Shown here one piece after another: positions 6,842 through 12,709 of a DNA stretch of 13,735 nucleotides. The notes below the pieces were generated by a model, which saw nothing but the letters and a program-made list of their open reading frames with translations, did not search any database and was not told the DNA's origin. Positions within the stretch are counted from its first letter, which is position 1. Each line of letters begins with the position of its first letter. The stretch is from BTQM01 sp036985875 (GTDB lineage Bacteria > Patescibacteriota > Minisyncoccia > Phycocordibacterales > UBA1539), in assembly GCA_036985875.1 (NCBI GenBank), contig BTQM01000020.1, positions 1 to 13,735 on the forward strand, written 5' to 3'. The translations under genes were made by a program, and so were the position numbers.

Positions 6842-7732
6842 TCACTCCTCATGCTCAAGCGCGAGCCACGCAAGTCGGAGCGCCCCCTCTTTTGACCCCG
6901 CAACGGCTATGAACCGTCCATTATGGCAAAAGATTGCGTCCGGCACGCCCGTTATCTGCGCGAGTTCCTCACCTCGCTTCCCCGCCCACGCCGCAGGCAG
7001 ATCTTTGCGACTCTTGAATGAATGCACTTCACTTCGTACTGTTTTTACATTCCAGTTGCTACTTTGCGATTTGGGACCCACCATAAAAAGCGGTTCGGAA
7101 TATCCTGAAAGAACTTCCTCCCATGGGTAAGGGCCATCAAGAACAATGATGCGCTTATCTTCGGAACGCTCATATGCCTCCTCGACCTTCTTTTTGGCCT
7201 CACCATAGGCTTTTGCGTGGACGATCTCACGAGACAAAATTTTTACCGCTATATCAACCAACTCTAAAAAAGCTGCGTCCGGTGTCCTTCCTTCTTCATT
7301 CCACGCGGGGCGAAACGACATCGTAATTGAATGCATGAGATACGGATACAAGTCATCGCGCGTCCCTCTCACAAACGTATCAACGCCATTATCGGTAGCA
7401 TCGATGGGATACACGAGTCGCTTCTTTACGATATTCGCCGCTTCTTTTGTCCCGCATAGTTGCACGCCGTATTTTTTCCATACCAGGCCAAATGAAGAAT
7501 ATGGAATACCGTTTGCATGTTCCCCAGCGCCCCCCTTTTGGTGATGGTCAAAACGACCTTGCCCGGGATCATATACGCCGCCAATATCAAGCACAATATC
7601 ACCGGTTGTAATAACCTTGTCATCTCTTGTGCGAATAACCTCAAACGGCTCATCAAGCGCAAGGCGAAGAACCGCAACACCAAATGTCTCGTCGGTATGG
7701 AATCTCCCATTGTGTGTGATAACTTTTTTCAT
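6842..7732 (-). CDS. MYG1/UPF0160-family DHH-like hydrolase
   Basis: A 296-residue member of the MYG1 family, related to DHH phosphoesterases; the eukaryotic member acts as a 3'-5' RNA exonuclease, the bacterial role is unsettled. Metal-site motifs run in the usual order: ITHNGRFHTDE (5-15), DIGGVYDPGQGRFDHHQ (49-65) with the DHH triad, GIPYSSFGLVWKKYG (75-89) and IDATDNGVD (110-118). The C-terminal part has the family blocks VLDGPYPWEEVL and ITGVPDAIFCHNGRF. Length is near the family norm. ATG at 7732 lies 15 nt after the YvlD-like gene, with no ribosome binding site seen, as last gene of a four-gene cluster. Confidence 0.9.
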   Translation of the reverse strand: MKKVITHNGRFHTDETFGVAVLRLALDEPFEVIRTRDDKVITTGDIVLDIGGVYDPGQGRFDHHQKGGAGEHANGIPYSSFGLVWKKYGVQLCGTKEAANIVKKRLVYPIDATDNGVDTFVRGTRDDLYPYLMHSITMSFRPAWNEEGRTPDAAFLELVDIAVKILSREIVHAKAYGEAKKKVEEAYERSEDKRIIVLDGPYPWEEVLSGYSEPLFMVGPKSQSSNWNVKTVRSEVHSFKSRKDLPAAWAGKRGEELAQITGVPDAIFCHNGRFIAVAGSKEGALRLAWLALEHEE

Positions 7733-7747
7733 GATACTAGAACAAAA

Positions 7748-8137
7748 CTAATCTCTGCCTCCGATAAATGCATTGCCGAGTAAACTCAATACCGACACGA
7801 CAAACGCACCCAAGATCGCAACAAGAAGCCCGTCCACCTCAAACCCTTTAATGAATGTTGAGAGGAGCCAGAACAGGAATCCGTTGATGACAAACGTGAA
7901 AAGGCCAAGGGTCAGGATGTTGATTGGGAGGGTCAGTATCACCAAGATCGGTTTCAGCACAACATTCACCACGCCCAGAAACAGCGCCACGATGAGGGCG
8001 ATATAGAGCGACGCCACTTGGATGCCTGGCAGGAGATACGCCGTCAAAAGCAGTGAGAGGGCGACGATGAGCCATTTCGCAAGAATAATCATGAGTCTTT
8101 TATTGATAGTGATATTTAAGGCAGATTGTGAGGACAC
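7748..8137 (-). CDS. YvlD-like phage-holin-4 family membrane protein
   Basis: A small hydrophobic protein with four membrane spans (about residues 16-34, 43-60, 72-94 and 103-121). The pattern AYLLPGIQV, then ALIVALFLGVVNVVLKPILVILTLPINILTLGLFTFVINGFLF is characteristic of the PF04020 family (YvlD and relatives). Despite the phage-holin name, chromosomal members are usually unrelated to phage and are tied to envelope stress in Firmicutes; the function here is unknown. The longest form starts at GTG 8137, abutting the stop of the FMN reductase gene. ATG 8092 would give a 114-residue protein that starts just before the first membrane span and fits the family better. The GTG form is given because it preserves the abutting arrangement; the start is uncertain. 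Confidence 0.85.
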   Translation of the reverse strand: MSSQSALNITINKRLMIILAKWLIVALSLLLTAYLLPGIQVASLYIALIVALFLGVVNVVLKPILVILTLPINILTLGLFTFVINGFLFWLLSTFIKGFEVDGLLVAILGAFVVSVLSLLGNAFIGGRD

Positions 8138-8728
8138 CTAACTCTTTGCATCCGCCTGTTTCGCGTTTTTTAGAACTTTTCCGTACCACGCAAGCTCTTC
8201 AAACATGGGCTTCGTTCTCTCTTTATAGGCCTCGTCTTTGAGCACCCCATCATCAAAGATATCCCCCACCGAGGGAAAATACAATGCATTACGCAGCGGC
8301 ACCATGGAAAGTTCAACAAGGACCTGCTTCAAGTGATCCACTACTCGCGCACCCCCTACTAGCCCTGAAGAAACGCCGCATAGACCGACGGGCTTTTTCG
8401 CGTACTCCTTGTACGCTCCGTCCAAAAGTATTTTGAGCTCTCCGGGATATCCGTGATTATATTCGGGCACCACAATGATAAACCCATCCGCCCTCTCGGC
8501 GATATCTCTCCAGCGCTTCGTTGCTGTTGTATCTTCCGCCCAAGTAGGAATCGTCTCTCCCCACCTGTAGTCCCTGACATCGATCAGTTCCGCATCAAAC
8601 CCGAACTCCTTCGCTTCCTCCATAACAAAACGTGCTACTTTTTCGGATTCACGTTCTTTACGAGCCGTTCCCAAAATAATTGGTACATATATTTTTTTAT
8701 CTTCCATATGATCAACTGTTAACAACAT
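8138..8728 (-). CDS. NAD(P)H-dependent FMN reductase family flavoprotein
   Basis: A 196-residue flavodoxin-fold reductase (PF03358), expected to bind FMN and use NAD(P)H to reduce flavin, quinone or another acceptor. The FMN phosphate loop is GTARKERESEKVA (20-32), and PEYNHGYPGELKILLD (88-103) is the conserved flavin-ring block; GVSSGLVGGARVVDHLKQVL (118-137) follows. ATG 8728 overlaps the end of the dehydrogenase gene by 17 nt and has GGGAAG about 7 nt upstream. ATG 8707 (7 residues shorter) matches the family N-terminus better but lacks a ribosome binding site. Overlap with the preceding gene points to co-expression. The physiological acceptor is unknown. Confidence 0.9.
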   Translation of the reverse strand: MLLTVDHMEDKKIYVPIILGTARKERESEKVARFVMEEAKEFGFDAELIDVRDYRWGETIPTWAEDTTATKRWRDIAERADGFIIVVPEYNHGYPGELKILLDGAYKEYAKKPVGLCGVSSGLVGGARVVDHLKQVLVELSMVPLRNALYFPSVGDIFDDGVLKDEAYKERTKPMFEELAWYGKVLKNAKQADAKS

Positions 8729-9719
8729 TCATCAGCTTCCCTTCTGCGTATGCATTTATATTCTCAATGGTTGTGTTTAGTATTCGCTCCAGTGCGCCTT
8801 TCGTATTGAACGCGTTGTGCGGCGTTATGAGCACGTTTGGATGATCAATCAAATACTGATTTACTAAAACCGTTCGCAGCGATTCAGGGTTGGGGTGCGG
8901 CTCGGTAAGAAGCGCAACATGGTCCAGCATATAATCCTCTTCCTCTAAAACATCCAAACCTGCACCCGCGAGTATACCATTTTCTAACGCATCCACGAGT
9001 GCTGCTGTTTCCACAAGTCCCCCACGCGCAGTGTTGATGAGATACGCCCCTCTCTTCATCTTTTGAATGTTTTCTTTATTTATCATATGGTGCGTATGCT
9101 TATTGTATGGCGCATGCAGAGTAATAATGTCAGACTCGGCAAGAAGCTCATCAAAGGTCCGGTAGCGAAGCCCTGTCTCGGCAACAAGCTCCTTGTTTTC
9201 CCGCACATCATATCCGATAATATCCATTTCAAAGCCTCGCGCCATACGCGCCGCATGGGATCCAATATGTCCCGTACCCACGATCCCGATCGTTTTGCCT
9301 TTTAGGTCAAACCCGCGCAACCCCTCGGGAGAAAAATTGCCGTCTTCCACTACTCGCTCGTACGACTCGCAAATACGCCGTGACAAGCTGAGCAACAGCG
9401 CGAACGCCTGCTCCGCAACAGTATTCGCCCCGTAGAAAGGCACGTTGGAGACAGGAATATTCCTCTTCTTTACCTCCTCCATGTCGATGTGGTCAAACCC
9501 TGTTGAACGAGTAGTAATATATTTCAAGTTGGGAAACTTGTCCAACTCCTGCGCGCCGATGTGTGACTTCACAAACACAGACAATATCTCCGCTTTCTCA
9601 TCTTTAAGATCGGGATGATCCTGCACGGTTCCCTTAAGGAATGTTATGTCGTGGCCGGGAAGACGTTCTTTCAAGTAATCCTCCTCCCACGGTTCGTTAT
9701 AAAAAGAAACGATGTTCAT
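8712..9719 (-). CDS. D-isomer-specific 2-hydroxyacid dehydrogenase, D-lactate dehydrogenase-like
   Basis: A 335-residue NAD-dependent dehydrogenase that reduces a 2-oxoacid to a D-2-hydroxyacid. The Rossmann loop is GIVGTGHIGSHAARMARGF (145-163) with the acidic D171 after beta-2. The catalytic set is complete: Arg232 in NTARGG, a Glu in AGLDVLEEE (259-261) and His301 in TPHNAFNT. TRSTGFDHID (70-79) and YGANTVAEQAFALLLSLSRR (96-115) are typical. The long loop between the Glu and the His resembles D-lactate dehydrogenases, so fermentative NADH re-oxidation from pyruvate is likely, though glyoxylate, hydroxypyruvate or other acids remain possible. ATG 9719 has no ribosome binding site. It heads the annotated redox cluster and may follow a small ORF ending at 9744. 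Confidence 0.9.
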   Translation of the reverse strand: MNIVSFYNEPWEEDYLKERLPGHDITFLKGTVQDHPDLKDEKAEILSVFVKSHIGAQELDKFPNLKYITTRSTGFDHIDMEEVKKRNIPVSNVPFYGANTVAEQAFALLLSLSRRICESYERVVEDGNFSPEGLRGFDLKGKTIGIVGTGHIGSHAARMARGFEMDIIGYDVRENKELVAETGLRYRTFDELLAESDIITLHAPYNKHTHHMINKENIQKMKRGAYLINTARGGLVETAALVDALENGILAGAGLDVLEEEDYMLDHVALLTEPHPNPESLRTVLVNQYLIDHPNVLITPHNAFNTKGALERILNTTIENINAYAEGKLMNVVNS

Positions 9720-9743
9720 AATATATTTTGCAATAAGTTTAAT

Positions 9744-9875
9744 TTAAAAATTACCTTCCTTACCTATCTCAAGTAACTTCCGATATTTTAGTTCTCGCTC
9801 CTTTTGCGAGGGGAAGCCCACCTTGTTCCAATACACCCCGATGTCAACAGCAAGATCTGCTATGAAGAAATCCAT
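9744..9875 (-). CDS. Possible 43-residue small protein upstream of the redox cluster
   Basis: A minus-strand ORF from ATG 9875 to TAA 9744 with a stop codon two codons before the ATG, so the N-terminus is defined. The product starts MDFFIADLAVDIGVYWNKVG and ends with a charged, probably helical part (KERELKYRKLLEIGKEGNF); it has no signal peptide or membrane span. It lies 24 nt before the dehydrogenase gene and about 104 nt downstream of the start expected from a TATAAT box (9991-9986). No strong ribosome binding site is seen. I do not recognise the family. It could be a small protein, a leader peptide, or the remains of a frameshifted gene, since another frame is open across 9844-9985. Confidence 0.4.
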   Translation of the reverse strand: MDFFIADLAVDIGVYWNKVGFPSQKERELKYRKLLEIGKEGNF

Positions 9876-9896
9876 CGCCTAATCGTTCCAATGGAA

Positions 9897-9954
9897 GGCA
9901 GTGAGTGTCTCTTTGTCCACCGCCACCGTAAGTCATGCGAGAAGCTTTCTGCAT
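9897..9954 (-). other. Two hairpins in the leader before the small ORF
   Basis: Between the promoter at 9986-9994 and the ATG at 9875 the minus-strand RNA can form two stems: ATGC-AGAA paired with TTCT-GCAT (9954-9935, one bulge) and GGCGGTG paired with CACTGCC (9924-9897, one G-U pair, 14-nt loop). I could not match the region to tmRNA, SRP RNA, RNase P RNA, 6S RNA or a known riboswitch. Along with the small ORF, this accounts for most of the 414-nt gap between 9720 and 10133. Confidence 0.35.
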
Positions 9955-9985
9955 CAGAGACTCCCCGAAAGGATCCTTGATGCTT

Positions 9986-9994
9986 ATTATACCA
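9986..9994 (-). promoter_or_regulatory. Extended -10 promoter ahead of small ORF and redox cluster
   Basis: The minus strand reads TGG then TATAAT (9991-9986), an extended -10 with no clear -35. The start would fall near 9979. It may drive the small ORF and the four genes down to 6842. It diverges from the secreted-orphan promoter about 55 bp away. Confidence 0.5.
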
Positions 9995-10049
9995 AAATTG
10001 CGAACGAAATGCTCGTAGAGAACGATGTCGACCTGCCTCGCACAGTATA

Positions 10050-10079
10050 TTGACAATAATAATATCCGCGTGCTATGTT
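10050..10079 (+). promoter_or_regulatory. Near-consensus promoter of the secreted orphan gene
   Basis: A perfect -35 TTGACA (10050-10055), an 18-bp spacer and TATGTT (10074-10079) preceded by TGC, an extended -10. Among the promoters I can see here it is the only one with both a perfect -35 and an extended -10. The start would fall near 10086, giving a leader of about 48 nt. Confidence 0.75.
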
Positions 10080-10119
10080 TGAAGAAGATTTTCTTGAACT
10101 TTTCAACTGAAAAATACTC

Positions 10120-10126
10120 AAAGGAG
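10120..10126 (+). promoter_or_regulatory. Strong ribosome binding site of the secreted orphan
   Basis: AAAGGAG ends 7 nt before the ATG at 10134. It is the best Shine-Dalgarno match in the window, in contrast to most neighbours, and fixes the start codon. Confidence 0.8.
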
Positions 10127-10133
10127 AGAAACG

Positions 10134-10607
10134 ATGAAGATAAATCGATTGTTCTTTGCGCTGCTTGCCGTACTTCTGCTGATATCTTATACAGCATCCG
10201 CCGTGCCTCCGCCCGTCCAGATACCTCACGTCAAAAGAGGAGATACGGCTCGTATTCCCCTAAAATACAGTAGCAACGAGGTCAAGATCGTAAACCTCAC
10301 AACTACAGGAAATCACATTGCGGGTACAAGTTTTTCCTACGGAGACCTATGCGTGCCAGTATATCCGAGTATTATTGCGGCCGTCGGCGTGGATGGAAAG
10401 AAAGTACTTGTCCGCTACACCGTAATAAAAAAGCAGTGGAGACGCCCTCCAGTTTTCGGTAATTCACAGCGGAGAGAATGCCCGAACAACGCCCTCTTTT
10501 TCATTCCAAAAATGGAGTTTGCCAATCTTGCCAGGCTCTACAGATATGCACTTAAAGAAGAGAGAAAAGAAAGATCGCTCGTCAGGCGGCTTTTAGAGAA
10601 AGGGTGA
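10134..10607 (+). CDS. Small secreted protein of unknown function
   Basis: A 157-residue exported protein. Residues 1-23 are a clear signal peptide (MKINR, then a hydrophobic core, with ASA before the predicted cleavage), leaving a basic mature protein starting VPPPVQIPHVKRGD. Residues 38-100 look beta-rich (IPLKYSSNEVKIVNLTT; GKKVLVRYTVI). Two cysteines (C73, C116) could pair outside the cell. The last 30 residues (NLARLYRYALKEERKERSLVRRLLEKG) are probably a strongly basic helix. There is no membrane anchor. I do not recognise the family. The gene stands alone on the plus strand with a near-consensus promoter, the best ribosome binding site here and a strong terminator, which suggests high expression as a monocistron. 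Confidence 0.75.
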   Translation: MKINRLFFALLAVLLLISYTASAVPPPVQIPHVKRGDTARIPLKYSSNEVKIVNLTTTGNHIAGTSFSYGDLCVPVYPSIIAAVGVDGKKVLVRYTVIKKQWRRPPVFGNSQRRECPNNALFFIPKMEFANLARLYRYALKEERKERSLVRRLLEKG

Positions 10608-10615
10608 TATCATCC

Positions 10616-10652
10616 AAATTGACTAGACGCCGGGCGTCTAGTCAATTTTTTT
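10616..10652 (+). terminator. Strong rho-independent terminator of the secreted orphan
   Basis: A near-perfect inverted repeat of about 15 bp centred on 10632 (AATTGACTAGACGC against its complement, 3-nt loop) is followed by seven T. It starts 9 nt after the stop codon at 10607. In the reverse direction it has only a short U-tract, so it would serve the convergent gene less well. Confidence 0.85.
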
Positions 10653-10679
10653 ATATTTCCTACATCTGTGGCGAGTGAC

Positions 10680-10714
10680 GGAAATTCAAGCGCCGTGTTA
10701 GCGCTTATATTTCC
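10680..10714 (-). other. Hairpin across the stop codon of the surface-protein gene
   Basis: GGAAAT / ATTTCC and AAGCGC / GCGCTT are nested around a 7-nt loop, making a 12-bp stem with a 2-nt internal loop. The TAA stop (10705-10707) is inside the stem. No U-tract follows on the minus strand, so it may be a 3' stabilising structure, or act with the repeat at 10616-10648, rather than be a simple terminator. Confidence 0.45.
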
Positions 10715-12108
10715 TCGTCCTCTCTTTTTCTCCTTTTCCAGAAAATTATGTAGAACACTACCACCGCACCGATCAACAAAATAAGTGTCCGTGTATTCAA
10801 AAGAGGTAGTTGTTTTTCTCCTTTTATTTCAAAATCCTGCCTGAACTCGTCCAAGATATCGGCACCATAAAGCGTTGTCAAAAGGACGGTATATTCACCT
10901 GGCGCAAGGTCAATTTCAAAATTCTTCGTTAAAACTTCTTCGTTCTCAACGACAACATGGTATTTCTCGCTGTAAACGCTTGTTCCCGCCTCATCCACAA
11001 TAGTAAACAAAATATCAACGGGTATTGGAGTTTCACCCGAATTGGTGAAAGCGACACGGGCAACCAACTCTCCAATATCCACAATCGAAGGGTCGTCAAG
11101 CTTGAGACCAATATCAAGAAGCTGTTCCTGTGGGAGCGCTTCTCTCTCGGCAGACGGGAGCGCTTCCGGCTCGGGCGATACGGAAGGAACTGCGATGTCA
11201 GCGGCCGCCTCCAGAGTGCTTGCCTGCTGTGATATCGGCGGCACTTTCGCCAGTAATACGGGAATTGTTTCCGGCAATCCAACCGTCCCGAAAATCGCAA
11301 ACTTTGTCAGGTGATCAACTTGAAAGACCGCTCTCCTGCCCTCAAGGTCAAACACGGCATCCTGAATCAGCACCCACGTACCGGCGCTCTCGTCAAGCCC
11401 CGCCTCTGGCGGGGCAAGCCAATACACGCCCAAGTCACTCGCACTGATCAACGACTCCGGAATAGGGAAGGAAATGGTGATGGGCTGGGGGAACGACGTA
11501 ACGGGATTCCCGTCTTGTTCCTTTGCGCTCACATCATAAAACGCGCTGTTTATTAAACTTGTATTTACTGATGCCAACCTCGCGTTGGCGGGCGAAAGCG
11601 GCTCCTCAATGATGATAAACGTAACCCGCGAAGTAATATTGTTTTTGAGAACATCAAGTATAACTTCTCCCGCCGCTACATTCTGCGTCAGCGTTCCTGA
11701 CTGCGTTGGCAAAATCGCTAAAGGCACATTAAAAGCGTTTATGTGCGAGGGAACGCTCCAGCCACCAGAAATGCCAATAATCCCGCCGCCGGACGCTGTC
11801 TCCGCATCCGTTTCGTCGGTATCGCTGGAGGAAGAGCAACCCGGATCATTGGGGTAGTCGGTCAGGCCGTCGCCGTCATTGTCGGCATTGTCATTACACG
11901 CCGCGGTCGTGTATGTTGATTCGTCTCCCGATGAATACTCCACCGTATAATTCGTGGATGTTGAAGTAATAGGGACGCCACCGGGACCGATGATGCTTGA
12001 AGGGATGCTGTAATTACTGCTGCTCATGGCAGCGGCAAGAGACACCATTGGCAATAATACCGTAAAAAAAGCGGCTGCGAGTATTATTTTATATTTTTGG
12101 TAAAACAT
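10705..12108 (-). CDS. Surface protein with calcium-type motif and C-terminal membrane anchor
   Basis: A 467-residue exported protein held in the membrane by its C-terminus. Residues 1-27 are a signal peptide (LAAAFFTVLLPMVSLAAA). The Ser/Thr-rich segment 28-65 is followed by CNDNADNDGDGLTDYPNDPGC (71-91), an Asp-rich, thrombospondin-type-3-like calcium motif closed by two Cys, common in my experience in Parcubacteria surface proteins. Residues about 138-275 form a beta-rich domain ending FQVDHLTKFAIFG. A Pro/Glu-rich linker (290-330) leads to a CARDB-like Ig domain (340-428; VARVAFTNSGETPIPVDILF). Residues 441-457 are a membrane span, then KRRKREDEEI inside the cell. Same strand and direction as the S74 protein and the small membrane protein. 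Ligand and partner are unknown. Confidence 0.8.
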   Translation of the reverse strand: MFYQKYKIILAAAFFTVLLPMVSLAAAMSSSNYSIPSSIIGPGGVPITSTSTNYTVEYSSGDESTYTTAACNDNADNDGDGLTDYPNDPGCSSSSDTDETDAETASGGGIIGISGGWSVPSHINAFNVPLAILPTQSGTLTQNVAAGEVILDVLKNNITSRVTFIIIEEPLSPANARLASVNTSLINSAFYDVSAKEQDGNPVTSFPQPITISFPIPESLISASDLGVYWLAPPEAGLDESAGTWVLIQDAVFDLEGRRAVFQVDHLTKFAIFGTVGLPETIPVLLAKVPPISQQASTLEAAADIAVPSVSPEPEALPSAEREALPQEQLLDIGLKLDDPSIVDIGELVARVAFTNSGETPIPVDILFTIVDEAGTSVYSEKYHVVVENEEVLTKNFEIDLAPGEYTVLLTTLYGADILDEFRQDFEIKGEKQLPLLNTRTLILLIGAVVVFYIIFWKRRKREDEEI

Positions 12109-12115
12109 CCTTTTT

Positions 12116-12187
12116 AATTTCTAAACAATTTTCAATGACTTAATTGCAAAATTTAAAAATTAAATCATTGTTTGAAAATTAGAAATT
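12116..12187. repeat. AT-rich imperfect inverted repeat between surface genes
   Basis: The 30-nt arms 12116-12145 and 12158-12187 are imperfect inverted copies around a 12-nt loop. The sequence is built from short words such as AATTTTCAA, ATTTCTAA and TCATTGTTTG. It fills the gap (12109-12195) between the small membrane protein and the calcium-motif protein. The word TCATTGTTTG (12165-12174) recurs inside the S74 gene at 13014-13023. No U-tract follows, so it is not an ordinary terminator. Confidence 0.55.
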
Positions 12188-12195
12188 GAAAATTC

Positions 12196-12678
12196 TTATT
12201 CTTCTTCCTCTTCAGGAATTTCTTGAGATACGGGAGCGGGCGCGGGAGGAGTTTGACTCTCCTCTGCGTACACCGGCCCGACATTGACTAGCATATTTTT
12301 GGTCGGGCTGAAGATGATCGCCTTGTCTTTATAGATCAATATCTTGTCGCCATTCTCCGCGTCCTTGAAAAACGGCTGTTGGGCGGCGAGCGCCGTCGCG
12401 TCCTGAATGGTCGCCAAGTCAGGGCTTCCTTCAGGGAGAATAATAAGTTTTGATACCTGCTTCACTATTTCTCGGATCTCTTTTTGATAGGCCTCTTGCT
12501 GGGCCACGGGGTTGGAGAGAAGCGCCACCTGTTTTTTCGCCTCTATATAGTCAAACGCGAACCACACAAGAGCGCCGATAAAAATGAGCAGTAAAATAAT
12601 CTTTATCCTGCCGGTAACGAGTCTTGCCACTCCAACAAAAATACTTTTTAGAATAGGAATATTTTTCATACGATTCAT
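12196..12678 (-). CDS. Small single-pass membrane protein of a Patescibacteria-type family
   Basis: A 160-residue protein with a basic N-terminus (MNRMKN...VTGRIK), one membrane span (27-43) and a C-terminal part that is probably outside. Residues 45-77 are a likely helix (EAKKQVALLSNPVAQQEAYQ). The conserved-looking core is ILPEGSPDLATIQDATALA (80-98), QPFFKDAENGDKILIY (101-116) and AIIFSPTKNMLVNVGPVY (120-137). I associate the pattern QPFF-ENGDKxLIY-A-ILY/F-P with proteins seen repeatedly in this group; no function is known to me. A Pro/Ala linker leads to a run of five Glu at the C-terminus. ATG 12678 is used; ATG 12669 (three residues shorter) is possible. It lies between the S74 protein and the calcium-motif protein. 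Confidence 0.75.
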   Translation of the reverse strand: MNRMKNIPILKSIFVGVARLVTGRIKIILLLIFIGALVWFAFDYIEAKKQVALLSNPVAQQEAYQKEIREIVKQVSKLIILPEGSPDLATIQDATALAAQQPFFKDAENGDKILIYKDKAIIFSPTKNMLVNVGPVYAEESQTPPAPAPVSQEIPEEEEE

Positions 12679-12690
12679 ATAATTACTGTT

Positions 12691-12696
12691 ATTATA
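12691..12696 (-). promoter_or_regulatory. Possible -10 box of the small membrane protein gene
   Basis: A perfect TATAAT on the minus strand ends 12 nt before ATG 12678 in the 31-nt gap after the S74 gene. No -35 and no TGn are seen, so it may be chance in AT-rich sequence. If real, the leader would be about 6 nt, again with no room for a ribosome binding site. Confidence 0.35.
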
Positions 12697-12709
12697 CTTT
12701 TAATTGCTT

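Noticed and set aside
7748..8137. Prophage holin as a sign of phage
   Set aside because: The protein belongs to the YvlD-type family common on bacterial chromosomes, and no phage gene surrounds it.
9844..10197. Minus-strand ORF of 117 codons upstream of the redox cluster
   Set aside because: It runs over two divergent promoters and the start of the secreted orphan, has no protein-like pattern that I recognise, and its end overlaps the better-looking 43-codon ORF. It is kept only as a possible sign of a frameshifted gene.
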